A stretch of 12,793 nt of DNA. It comes from SKVJ01 sp964578745. Lineage in GTDB: Bacteria; Chloroflexota; Dehalococcoidia; GIF9; AB-539-J10. Shown piece by piece: positions 6,990 to 12,793 of the stretch. The notes beneath the pieces were generated by a model. That model was given only the letters and a program-made list of their open reading frames with translations. It was not told where the DNA came from and searched no databases. Each line of letters begins with the position of its first letter. Position 1 is the stretch's first letter. A program made the position numbers and the translations under genes. The DNA lies in NCBI GenBank assembly GCA_964578745.1, contig CAZODZ010000048.1, forward strand, positions 1 to 12,793, read 5' to 3'.

Positions 6990-7358
6990 CAAACGGGTCT
7001 TCAGCATGCGTACAAAATCACGGAACAATTCGCGCTCCTCGTTGGACAGCTCTTCCCAATCATCGCGGAAGAACAGTCTCAGTTCGGGATCGCGGACAAG
7101 TTCCTGTCGCGGGACTGAAGGTGCTGTGCTCAGGTAGCCGGCTGCCCGCAGCATCTCCAGCTCCGGCACACCAAGGGCGTTGGCCAAGGCCCGAAGAGTG
7201 CGAATACCGGGTAGTGTCCTGCCCGTCTCGACGTGTGCAAGAAAACCGTCACTCACCCCCACCTCGCGTGCAAGGTCACGCTGGGTCTTGGGAGGCTGAA
7301 AAGCCAGTCTCCACTTGCGCACTTGGGCTCCAAATTCCTTGTATCTGAACTCGGTCAT
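6969..7358 (-). CDS. XRE-family (Cro/CI-type helix-turn-helix) transcriptional regulator
   Basis: A 129-residue DNA-binding protein. The helix-turn-helix spans about residues 8-65, with the core TQRDLAREVGVSDGFLAHVETGRTLP (25-50) and a following ALANALGV helix typical of XRE regulators. The C-terminal third (about 90-126, DPELRLFFRDDWEEL...RDFVRMLKTRLRRR) is a charged helical region common in short stand-alone XRE proteins and may mediate oligomerisation. An AGGTGG site seven bases before the ATG supports the start. Its promoter holds an AT-rich palindrome between the -35 and -10 boxes, consistent with autoregulation. It is divergent from an ABC exporter 135 bases away and could control it. 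That link is inference; the inducer is unknown. Confidence 0.88.
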   Translation of the reverse strand: MTEFRYKEFGAQVRKWRLAFQPPKTQRDLAREVGVSDGFLAHVETGRTLPGIRTLRALANALGVPELEMLRAAGYLSTAPSVPRQELVRDPELRLFFRDDWEELSNEERELFRDFVRMLKTRLRRRQTR

Positions 7359-7390
7359 CTCTCGGCCACCTGATGTTTAGTGTGAATATG

Positions 7391-7420
7391 ATTCTACCAT
7401 ACTTATATAATAAGATTCAA
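7391..7420 (-). promoter_or_regulatory. Promoter of the XRE regulator gene (minus strand)
   Basis: Read on the minus strand: -35 TTGAAT (7420-7415), an 18-base spacer, then TG-extended -10 TGGTAGAAT with hexamer TAGAAT (7396-7391). Both hexamers match the consensus at four or more positions. Transcription would start near 7384, leaving about 26 bases before the ATG at 7358, with the AGGTGG ribosome-binding site inside. Confidence 0.55.
7402..7414. repeat. AT-rich inverted repeat, candidate operator
   Basis: CTTAT-ATA-ATAAG is a perfect 5-3-5 inverted repeat lying inside the spacer of the XRE gene's promoter. It is flanked by two GATTC direct repeats (7390-7394 and 7414-7418). An XRE dimer bound here would cover its own promoter. 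The region is markedly richer in A and T than its surroundings. Confidence 0.4.
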
Positions 7421-7493
7421 GTAGTTGGCCAAAGCCTGCTTCAGTACACTGTTGCAACAAACCAGATAATGTAGACTACGTCCTCGGGGTCCG

Positions 7494-8414
7494 ATGATAA
7501 CTGTCAGGCATCTTTCCAAGCAGTTCAAGGAAGTGAAGGCGCTTGACGATGTGTCCTTCAGCGTCGGTGAAGGAGAAGTATTCGGCTATCTGGGACCTAA
7601 TGGCTCTGGTAAAACCACCACGATCCGGCTGCTCCTCGGGTTGCTGAAACCTACGGCGGGAGCGGCCCTTCTGTGGGGCAAGGACGCGGGCTCCGACCCG
7701 GACATTCGTCGCCGTATTGGTGTTCTTCTGGAGAGTGACGGGCTCTACCCGCGACTGAGTGCATACGACAATCTATCCTACTTCGCTCGCCTCTACAGCG
7801 TGAGAAACCCTGAAGGGCGCATCAATAGCCTGCTGGACTTCGCCGGGCTCAGTGAGCGTCGTAACGACAAGATCGGTACGTTCTCGAAGGGTATGCGCAG
7901 GAAACTGGGACTGGTCCGGGCCCTGCTGCATTCTCCGGACCTCCTCGTACTGGATGAGCCGACGTCCGGTCTTGACCCTGAAGCCCAGAAAATGGTGCGT
8001 GACCTCATTCTTACACTATCTGCTCGATCGGGCATCACCGTATTCCTCAACTCACATGACCTTGACGAAGTACAGAGGATCTGCGGCCGGGTAGCCATTC
8101 TGCAGAAGGGTCGTTTGCGGGCACTTGATACGTTGAAGAGGCTGCAATCTGCCTCGTCGCAAAACGGAGTTGATTTCCTATTAGCTGACTCGAGTCGACT
8201 CGTCGAAGCGCGCGATGTTCTCGCTGATGTCCGTGGCGTCGAGGCTGTGTCGCTTGGAGACAACGGAGTAAGGGTTACGCTCGGCAACGGTGCAGGTACA
8301 GCTGAACTGGTGGCAGCTCTCGAAAACAGAGGCATAGAGATAGACGAAGTGCGCAAGTGCCGCAGGTCGCTTGAGGAAGTGTACCTGGATATCATCCGGC
8401 AGGAGGAAGAATGA
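7494..8414 (+). CDS. ABC transporter ATP-binding protein (ABC-2 exporter type)
   Basis: A 306-residue nucleotide-binding subunit of an ABC exporter. Walker A is GPNGSGKTT (34-42), the signature is FSKGM (130-134, standing where LSGGQ occurs, as in many ABC-2 exporters), Walker B is LLVLDEP (150-156), the D-loop is SGLD (158-161) and the switch His is H188 (NSHD). The Q-loop region reads IGVLLESDGLYPRLS (75-89), without an obvious Gln. After about residue 215 there is the C-terminal extension seen in drug or lipid exporter subunits. The ATG at 7494 has only a weak, close GGGGT site. The stop overlaps the permease start (ATGA), so the two proteins are translationally coupled. The substrate is unknown. 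Confidence 0.93.
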   Translation: MITVRHLSKQFKEVKALDDVSFSVGEGEVFGYLGPNGSGKTTTIRLLLGLLKPTAGAALLWGKDAGSDPDIRRRIGVLLESDGLYPRLSAYDNLSYFARLYSVRNPEGRINSLLDFAGLSERRNDKIGTFSKGMRRKLGLVRALLHSPDLLVLDEPTSGLDPEAQKMVRDLILTLSARSGITVFLNSHDLDEVQRICGRVAILQKGRLRALDTLKRLQSASSQNGVDFLLADSSRLVEARDVLADVRGVEAVSLGDNGVRVTLGNGAGTAELVAALENRGIEIDEVRKCRRSLEEVYLDIIRQEEE

Positions 8415-9115
8415 CCGGCGCTGCCATAGTGTTCCGCAAGGAGCTGACCGAGCTGGCGACGACTCGCAGTACTATCTTGACGGGTATCGGATTTGCGGTG
8501 TTCTTCGGCGGCATGTACTCGCTGAGGGTTGGGGCTGGGGGTCCTGTACCGCTTGCGAAGTCGCTTGGAAGTATGCTCTTCTTTCTTACGTCCCTCATTG
8601 GACTCTTCCTCGGTTACACAATGGCAGCCCAGGTGTTTCTTCGTGAGAAGACGGATGCGGTCATTGAGACTCTTCTCTGTGCACCCATCCGGCTCGGCGA
8701 GATCTGGCTTGGCAAGACGGTGGCCGTGGCGGTATTTGCAGACCTGTTTGCGCTGTCGGCAGGGGTACTGATGTCAGTGATCGTGAGTCTCCGTGCCGGC
8801 TCGCTGGCGACCGCACCTCCCGAGGTCATATTTCATGTGCTCGTCGGGGTGCCTCTGCTCACGGCATGTCTGGTGGGATTGCTTGGTTTCGCGCAACTGC
8901 TACTGGGAATGAAAGAGAACCGCATCATAGGACTCGCACTGTTCGTTCCCATCTTCGCGGGGTTGTACGGACTGGGGTACACGTCGGCGGGCGCGTTTGC
9001 TGTCTCGTGGAACAAGGTCCTGCTGTTGTCTTTGGTGGCGGTGGCTGTGCTCGCACTGCTTCTGCGTGGATCGCATCATATCAGTAGGGAACGGATCGTG
9101 ACGTCGCTCCCATAG
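8411..9115 (+). CDS. ABC-2 type transporter permease
   Basis: A 234-residue integral membrane subunit with about six predicted membrane helices (roughly 21-38, 53-75, 102-127, 138-165, 171-192 and 201-218). The cytoplasmic stretch REKTDAVIETLLCAPIRLGEIWLGK (78-102) after helix 2 is the hallmark ABC-2 coupling segment that follows the pattern REx...E.LL..P....E...GK. It starts at ATG 8411, overlapping the ATPase stop, with GGAGGAAGA just before. It is short but normal for the half-permease type, so it probably dimerises with two copies of the ATPase. The two genes form a complete minimal exporter; no membrane-fusion protein is nearby. Confidence 0.9.
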   Translation: MTGAAIVFRKELTELATTRSTILTGIGFAVFFGGMYSLRVGAGGPVPLAKSLGSMLFFLTSLIGLFLGYTMAAQVFLREKTDAVIETLLCAPIRLGEIWLGKTVAVAVFADLFALSAGVLMSVIVSLRAGSLATAPPEVIFHVLVGVPLLTACLVGLLGFAQLLLGMKENRIIGLALFVPIFAGLYGLGYTSAGAFAVSWNKVLLLSLVAVAVLALLLRGSHHISRERIVTSLP

Positions 9116-9117
9116 AA

Positions 9118-9140
9118 GGCTCAACTGGCTGGTTGAAGCC
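9118..9140. terminator. Stem-loop at convergent junction (possible bidirectional terminator)
   Basis: GGC-TCAAC (9118-9125) pairs with GTTGA-(A)-GCC (9132-9140), giving eight base pairs with one bulged A and a six-base loop. It starts two bases after the permease stop and includes the stop of the opposing DJ-1 gene (9121-9123). Immediately to the right, GCCCAT-C-ATGGGC (9138-9150) is a perfect 13-base palindrome. No U-tract is seen. Confidence 0.35.
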
Positions 9141-9714
9141 CATCATGGGCCATGTCATCTCGGCGCCATTGCCCCGAGGCAGGCATCTCGAGGAAGGCAA
9201 AGGCTGCATCAATGGCCGTAGCTGGCGAATGCGGGGTGATGAATTGACCGTCGCGCACAGCATGCTCGTTGAGAACGGGGGTTTCCGTACACGTCAGTTC
9301 AGTACGCTGCCTTCTGTCAGGGAGGTGACAGGTTGCCGCGCGGCGGCCGTGTAGAACCCCGCTCCTGGCCACCGGCAGTGCGCCTGTACAGACGGCTGCA
9401 ACCGGCTTGCCCTGTGCGGCTAACCGGCGGAAGACCTCCACGAACTGGTCGGAGTATGTGTCCTCAGAGAATCCGGCGCTTTCTAATCCTTCTGGAATGG
9501 CCAGGGCGTGGAACCCTTCTCCCTCCGGTCCGTCGAGTTGCAGCTGTGGCACGACAGTCAAGCCGAAGGTGTATCGCAGCTGAGGGCGCAGGCCTACCGT
9601 GACTACGTCGATCTCTTCGTCTCCAAAAGTGTTGGCGAAGCCAAGCACGTTGGCGAAGGCAGCAGCTTCGTAGGCTTCGAGACCGTCTGAGAGAAGCAGC
9701 AGGACGCGTTTCAT
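9121..9714 (-). CDS. DJ-1/PfpI family protein
   Basis: A 197-residue protein with the class I glutamine amidotransferase-like fold of DJ-1/PfpI. Visible features are the N-terminal strand MKRVLLLLSDGLEAYEAAAF with E13, the G-loop PEGLESAG (74-81), the nucleophile elbow AAVCTGALPVARSGVLHGRRA (106-126) with Cys109, and SPATAIDAAFAFLE (163-176). The residue after the Cys is Thr rather than the His found in PfpI proteases, so DJ-1-like chaperone, glyoxalase or deglycase-type activity is more likely than proteolysis. The ATG at 9714 is preceded by AAGGAGGT, a near-perfect ribosome-binding site; the open frame upstream to 9921 has none and is unlike the family. The C-terminus is Trp/Arg-rich and short. 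Its stop is 5 bases from that of the convergent ABC permease. Confidence 0.87.
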   Translation of the reverse strand: MKRVLLLLSDGLEAYEAAAFANVLGFANTFGDEEIDVVTVGLRPQLRYTFGLTVVPQLQLDGPEGEGFHALAIPEGLESAGFSEDTYSDQFVEVFRRLAAQGKPVAAVCTGALPVARSGVLHGRRAATCHLPDRRQRTELTCTETPVLNEHAVRDGQFITPHSPATAIDAAFAFLEMPASGQWRRDDMAHDGLQPAS

Positions 9715-9994
9715 GTCCACCTCCTTTGCGTTGGGTCCGGAGACTCGTATAGAGGTTGTCAACAAGTCGGAACGGGTGCAGGCGTAGCTGGCGCGTTGCA
9801 TGGAGAGTGCGGACGAGTGCTGGGGGTGACGGACCAAGTCAGGAGCGCAGGCAGAGGGGATAATACAAGCCGAGTGAAGGTTCTGCAGGGAAGAGACTCC
9901 ACCGATGAGGCGTGGTCTCATGAAATGAGGCTACCATCACTCAGTTCCTGCGTCAACAGCGCTCAACCTCCGCGTTGCGGCGGGAGTAGCTTTC
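9715..9994. other. Gene-free region with overlapping alternative stem-loops
   Basis: No credible gene. On the plus strand, GAGAC-(TC)-CAC (9893-9902) can pair with GTGGTCTC (9912-9919). The second part, GGTCTCAT (9914-9921), can instead pair with ATGAGGCT (9925-9932, two G-T pairs), so the two hairpins exclude each other. A third GC-rich hairpin (9968-9973 with 9980-9986, one bulge) is followed by TAGCTTTCTT, a terminator-like layout on the plus strand. A TTGACA on the minus strand (9762-9757) is near the DJ-1 gene but has no partner -10 at normal spacing. Confidence 0.35.
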
Positions 9995-10023
9995 TTGACA
10001 CCCAGGACAGCCTGAAATATGCT
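9995..10023 (+). promoter_or_regulatory. Candidate promoter of the second MBL-fold gene
   Basis: A perfect TTGACA (9995-10000), an ideal 17-base spacer and TATGCT (10018-10023, four of six matches). Transcription would begin near 10030, about 200 bases before the MBL gene's ATG at 10233, giving a long leader. A second possible -10, TATACT (10145-10150), lies downstream but has no clear -35. Confidence 0.45.
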
Positions 10024-10029
10024 TTGCCG

Positions 10030-10139
10030 TACGGCTTCATGTTGTTCAGCTGTTGCGAAGCCGTTGTCAGAGACTCGAGTCTTGCGCAGCGCTTTACCAG
10101 GGGTGTGTGGTAGCGGCGTTCGCCACCCTGGAACCAGGG
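10030..10139 (+). promoter_or_regulatory. Structured leader RNA candidate upstream of the MBL-fold gene
   Basis: Four inverted repeats follow directly on the predicted transcript start. (1) ACGGCTTC (10031-10038) pairs perfectly with GAAGCCGT (10057-10064), with an 18-base loop. (2) AGACTCGAGTCT (10071-10082) is a perfect 12-base palindrome. (3) CCAGGG(G)TG (10097-10105) pairs with CACCCTGG (10124-10131). (4) CCCTGG (10126-10131) can instead pair with CCAGGG (10134-10139). Structures 3 and 4 share CCCTGG and exclude each other, as in leader switches. No known riboswitch consensus or U-tract is visible. It could be a cis-regulatory leader, a small RNA or protein operators; the case rests on pairing alone. 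Confidence 0.35.
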
Positions 10140-10232
10140 AGATGTATACTTGTGGGTGCTTGTGTCGCGCGTTCCGATGGTTGAGGTCGCTGGATACGCG
10201 ATGAGGCTGCCCCCAAGCGATTCAAAGGGTAG

Positions 10233-11138
10233 ATGAGTAGAAGGCGTAATAGGAACAACGGCGGGCTCAATCAGCACTCGCGCAGAGCAGAGCCACCAGT
10301 GCCGGGGACACCGCAAGGAGAGGATGTGCGCGAAGGTGTGGTCGCGCTGCATCTCCGCAGCAGGAATCCACTTAACGCGTTCACTTCGTATGTGATTCGC
10401 GGCCAGAAGCACGTTCTTGTCGACCCCGGCCCGCCGGGTCGTGCCGGCGAACTGCTTGAACAGTTGTCTCGACACCGTATTTCGCTCGGGGATATCGGGC
10501 TCATTGTCATAACCCATGGTCATGCAGACCAATTCGGCAATGCGGCCAGTTTGAAAGAGTGGACACAGGCGCCGGTTGCAGTGCATGAGCTGGACGCAGA
10601 GTATGTTCACTGGGGCAGTGCCCCTGTGCTGAAACCGGTAACGAAGCTCGGGACGATTTTTCGTTCTTTTGTGAGAACAAAGGCGGTTCCTGTTGAGCCA
10701 GACATCATACTGTACGATGGCGACAAGCTCGGTCGGTATGGTGGTCGGGGGCGGGTCATCCTGACCCCAGGTCACACAGCCGGCTCTATCTCAATACTCC
10801 TGCCCGATGGGACATGCATCATCGGTGACTTGCTCATGCGTGGACTGCGAGTTGGTTCACTCTCATATCCTTGGTTCGCTGAAGACCTTTCCCTGCTTAG
10901 AGAGAGTCTGCGCCGCATTGTTGCGGCGGGGGCGACCAACCTTTTGCCCTCTCACGGTGCTCCTTTCAGTGTCGACAGTCTCCTGAGAGTCTTTCCGTGG
11001 CTGGAGAGTGGTGCTGAGACTTCAACGGCGCCGGAGCTAGGCGACAGGGGACCCAGAAGACCCAGGTCACGTCGCAGGCGGCATCCGCGAAGGGGAGGAC
11101 AGGCGCAGAATGGCTCGCAGGAGTCAGCGACGGGGTAA
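10233..11138 (+). CDS. MBL-fold metallohydrolase with basic N- and C-terminal extensions
   Basis: A 301-residue metallo-beta-lactamase-fold protein of the glyoxalase II-like hydrolase group. The metal motif is THGHADQFG (94-102): H95, H97 and D99 are normal but the usual final His is Q100. The other ligands are in place: H181 (TPGHTAGS), D199 (IIGDLL) and H241 (SHGAPF). The N-terminus (MSRRRNRNNGG...RR) and especially the tail (residues 270-288, GDRGPRRPRSRRRRHPRRGG) are rich in Arg and low in complexity, suggesting binding to nucleic acid or another polyanion. There is no signal peptide. The ATG at 10233 has AAAGGG nearby. A start further in would drop the basic N-terminus while keeping the fold, so that end is less certain. 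The substrate is unknown; the Gln change may alter the second metal site. Confidence 0.85.
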   Translation: MSRRRNRNNGGLNQHSRRAEPPVPGTPQGEDVREGVVALHLRSRNPLNAFTSYVIRGQKHVLVDPGPPGRAGELLEQLSRHRISLGDIGLIVITHGHADQFGNAASLKEWTQAPVAVHELDAEYVHWGSAPVLKPVTKLGTIFRSFVRTKAVPVEPDIILYDGDKLGRYGGRGRVILTPGHTAGSISILLPDGTCIIGDLLMRGLRVGSLSYPWFAEDLSLLRESLRRIVAAGATNLLPSHGAPFSVDSLLRVFPWLESGAETSTAPELGDRGPRRPRSRRRRHPRRGGQAQNGSQESATG

Positions 11139-11144
11139 TCGCTG
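11125..11144. terminator. Stem-loop at convergent junction (possible bidirectional terminator)
   Basis: CAGCGA (11125-11130) pairs with TCGCTG (11139-11144) around an eight-base loop that contains the stop codon of the MBL-fold gene (11136-11138). The opposing DUF72 stop begins at 11145. There is no U-tract. Confidence 0.35.
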
Positions 11145-12035
11145 CTACAGCAGTCGCGCCATCAATCTGGCGTTGACCACGCCCTGGTCGCCATTATTAG
11201 TGTTGAATAGAACGTGGACTTGGCGTGCTGCCTCAGCGCAGGTCGCGATCTTCTTGGCCCATGGCTCCAGTTCCTCCTGGCTGTAGTAGTAGTTAAAGCG
11301 GTCCACTGCCTTGTTTCGTTTGGCCCTCCATGCTGTGGCATTCCGCCCGTGAAAACGCACTACTGCGATGTCTGCGGTAACTTCTGCAATTGGCGGAATG
11401 CTTGAGTCGAAACCCTGTGGCCCATCAACGCATACGAAGGCAAGTCCATTGTCTCTGAGAAATGACATGGTCGTGTCTCGGTTCCGGTCTGACAGCCACA
11501 AGCCGTTGCGGAACTCGACAGCAAGCGCGTGTGTCTTCAACTGCTCCTTACACGTGAGAATATGGTCCATCTGGCGTACTCCGGGCAGGAACCACTCAGG
11601 GAATTGAAACAGAACGACGCCCAGCTTTCCCGCAGACTCAAGTGGAAGAAGCACGTCCTCAAACCGAGCCCATAAGTGGCGGAGTATCTCAGGAGGTATG
11701 TCCCTGTAGTAGAAGCGTTGTTTCTTTCCAATCTCCTTTGGCAACGCACCCCGCAAGTCGCGCGGCAGTGCGTGAGCTTCTGTCGGGTGTTGCGTGAAGA
11801 GGCGGAATGCCTTGATGTCGAACAGAAATCCGTCTGGGGTTCTCTGTGCCCACAGAGTGGCGGTTTGGCGGTCGGGCATGGCGTAGTAGCTGCTGTCGAC
11901 CTCTACGACGTTGAACTGACTCGCGTAGTATGCGAGCCGGGCCTCGGCCGTTGTCGTGTCCGCCGGATAGAACGTGCCCGACTTGATAAGAGTCGGGTCT
12001 GTCCACGAGCATGTGCCTATCCTGATATTTTCCAT
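11145..12035 (-). CDS. DUF72 domain-containing protein (YecE-like TIM barrel)
   Basis: A 296-residue cytosolic DUF72 protein. Family motifs seen are IRIGTCSW (4-11), FNVVEVDSSYYAMP (41-54), RTPDGFLFDIKAFRLFTQ (65-82), KLGVVLFQFPEWF (137-149), AVEFRNGLW (172-180), VVRFHGRN (225-232), YSQEEL (251-256) and the C-terminal NTNNGDQGVVNARLM (278-292). All main motifs are present, so the protein looks intact. I chose the ATG at 12035 because IRIGTCSW normally lies within a few residues of the start, and a promoter candidate (12058-12087) lies between it and the farther in-frame ATG at 12119. The biochemical function of DUF72 is not established. It does not obviously pair with its neighbours. Confidence 0.9.
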   Translation of the reverse strand: MENIRIGTCSWTDPTLIKSGTFYPADTTTAEARLAYYASQFNVVEVDSSYYAMPDRQTATLWAQRTPDGFLFDIKAFRLFTQHPTEAHALPRDLRGALPKEIGKKQRFYYRDIPPEILRHLWARFEDVLLPLESAGKLGVVLFQFPEWFLPGVRQMDHILTCKEQLKTHALAVEFRNGLWLSDRNRDTTMSFLRDNGLAFVCVDGPQGFDSSIPPIAEVTADIAVVRFHGRNATAWRAKRNKAVDRFNYYYSQEELEPWAKKIATCAEAARQVHVLFNTNNGDQGVVNARLMARLL

Positions 12036-12057
12036 GCTAAACCAGTCCTTCGCTTCC

Positions 12058-12087
12058 AGTCTAGCGTTCTCCTGTGCCAGTCGACAA
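12058..12087 (-). promoter_or_regulatory. Candidate promoter of the DUF72 gene (minus strand)
   Basis: On the minus strand, TTGTCG (12087-12082), an 18-base spacer and TAGACT (12063-12058). Both hexamers match at four of six positions. A start near 12051 leaves about 16 bases before the ATG at 12035. If real, it excludes the longer start at 12119. The rest of the 12036-12236 gap shows nothing I can name. Confidence 0.35.
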
Positions 12088-12236
12088 GCGTATTCCCGCT
12101 TAGTTCTGGTGAAGGGCAACCGCCCTCTGGACGTGAGACGATGCTACTGCATGTACGGGCTCACGACAGTTAGGAGCCATCGCTTTTCACGCAGGATGGT
12201 GGCCGGTCAAGAGCAGTGGCAGCGCGACCGCAGCCT

Positions 12237-12793
12237 TCAGACCCTGCGGGTGCGGAAGATGAGGACGATGACCACGATTATGAGGATCGCGGCCAGCGCG
12301 ATCACGACCCAGACCCAGGTGGGGGTAGGTTCAGGCTCGGGGAAGTTGATGATGGTGTCGGGCACCTCGGGAGGAGGAGTCGGCTCCATCATGGTCCTGA
12401 AGGTGGCGGTGTCGGAGGAGCTGATGACAGCGCCGTCCTTGAGGGCATCGACCTGCCAGGTGTAGGCGGAGTCGTAGTCGAGCTTCTCGGTGAGGACGAC
12501 TGAGGTGAAGTCACCGGAGGCCGAGGAGACCTCGGCGCCGGAGGCATCCCAGAGTGTCATGGAGTAGCTGTCGGCATCCTTGACGCTGGTCCATGTGAAG
12601 ACGACGTTCTCGAGCGGAACGTTGGTTGCGCCGTCATCGGGTGCTGTCAGCTCGATAGCGCCACCGGGGCCGGTAGCGACGGTGAAGGACCACTTGTCGG
12701 ACCACTGCGAGCGGTAAGCCTCGTTGGTCTCGGCTACGCGGGCCCGCACGCGCCAGAAGTACTTGGTGCCGCAGTCCAGTGTGCCCTTGGGGA
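12237..12793 (-). CDS. Cell-surface protein with Ig/FN3-like domains and C-terminal membrane anchor (N-terminus beyond window)
   Basis: The C-terminal 184 residues of a larger protein; the frame is open through the right edge, so the start is outside the window. The visible part has the end of one fibronectin-III/Ig-like domain (CGTKYFWRVRAR...WSDKWSFTVATG), a second complete one of about 90 residues (LTAPDDGATNVPLENVVFTW ... YTWQVDALKDG ... TATFRTM), a Pro/Glu-rich linker (PTPPPEVPDTI...PEPEPTPT), a single hydrophobic helix (WVWVVIALAAILIIVVIVLIF) and a short RTRRV tail. This is the layout of a type I surface protein: domains outside, positive tail inside. The linker would span the cell envelope. 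Such tails are, in my recollection, frequent in Dehalococcoidia. The function is unknown; adhesion or envelope structure is likely. Confidence 0.85.
   Translation of the reverse strand, partial: PKGTLDCGTKYFWRVRARVAETNEAYRSQWSDKWSFTVATGPGGAIELTAPDDGATNVPLENVVFTWTSVKDADSYSMTLWDASGAEVSSASGDFTSVVLTEKLDYDSAYTWQVDALKDGAVISSSDTATFRTMMEPTPPPEVPDTIINFPEPEPTPTWVWVVIALAAILIIVVIVLIFRTRRV

Noticed and set aside
9757..9762. Minus-strand TTGACA upstream of the DJ-1 gene
   Set aside because: No -10 box at 15-20 bases downstream; TATACG is only five bases away.
9796..10113. Plus-strand open frame of 105 codons in the DJ-1/MBL gap
   Set aside because: No ribosome-binding site, no recognisable family, and it overlaps the promoter and hairpins.
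9963..10775. Minus-strand open frame of 270 codons
   Set aside because: Antisense to the second MBL gene and its leader, with low-complexity translation lacking domain features.
11842..11857. Inverted repeat CTCTGTG-CC-CACAGAG
   Set aside because: It sits inside the intact DUF72 coding sequence with no regulatory context; probably coincidence.

Overview
The window looks like a chromosomal segment of a moderately high-GC bacterium. The best guess is an uncultured Chloroflexota of the Dehalococcoidia type. That guess rests on three things: the mix of families (an HpcH/HpaI-type aldolase next to a lactonase-like metallo-beta-lactamase protein and a DUF6282 protein, plus a baeRF protein), the style of the right-edge surface protein (Ig/FN3-like modules, Pro-rich linker, one membrane helix, short Arg-rich tail), and overall gene style. 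It is inference; there is no rRNA or other marker gene here. No phage, transposon, CRISPR array or tRNA is visible.

Layout. 86-3618 (+) is a tight four-gene operon with a promoter candidate just upstream: D-2-hydroxyacid dehydrogenase, lactonase-like MBL-fold protein, HpcH/HpaI-type aldolase and DUF6282 metal-dependent hydrolase-like protein. Together they look like a small catabolic module that hydrolyses a cyclic or amide/ester substrate, cleaves a hydroxy-oxo acid and reduces or oxidises a 2-oxo/2-hydroxy acid. The substrate cannot be read from the sequence. 3633-4781 (-) is a membrane-anchored or secreted FG-GAP/VCBS protein with exactly seven repeats, so probably a complete seven-bladed propeller. 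A gene-free divergent gap (4782-5274) follows.

5275-6960 (+) holds a baeRF-family protein (homologous to a translation release-factor domain) and ribonuclease HI. 6969-7358 (-) is a small XRE-type regulator whose own promoter contains an AT-rich palindrome. It is divergent from a two-gene ABC-2 exporter (7494-9115, +). 9121-9714 (-) is a DJ-1/PfpI protein. A gene-free 518-base stretch (9715-10232) is rich in potential RNA structure and carries a good promoter candidate reading rightward. It leads to a second MBL-fold hydrolase (10233-11138, +). 11145-12035 (-) is a DUF72 (YecE-like) protein, and 12237 to the right edge (-) is the C-terminal part of a cell-surface protein.

Two patterns stand out. 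All four convergent gene pairs are separated by only 5-14 bases, and each junction carries a stem-loop overlapping or abutting the stop codons without a clear U-tract. The two MBL-fold proteins each deviate from the HxHxDH metal motif, at different positions. The structured leader before the second MBL gene is the best candidate for undescribed regulation; the four-gene operon is the best candidate for an undescribed pathway.
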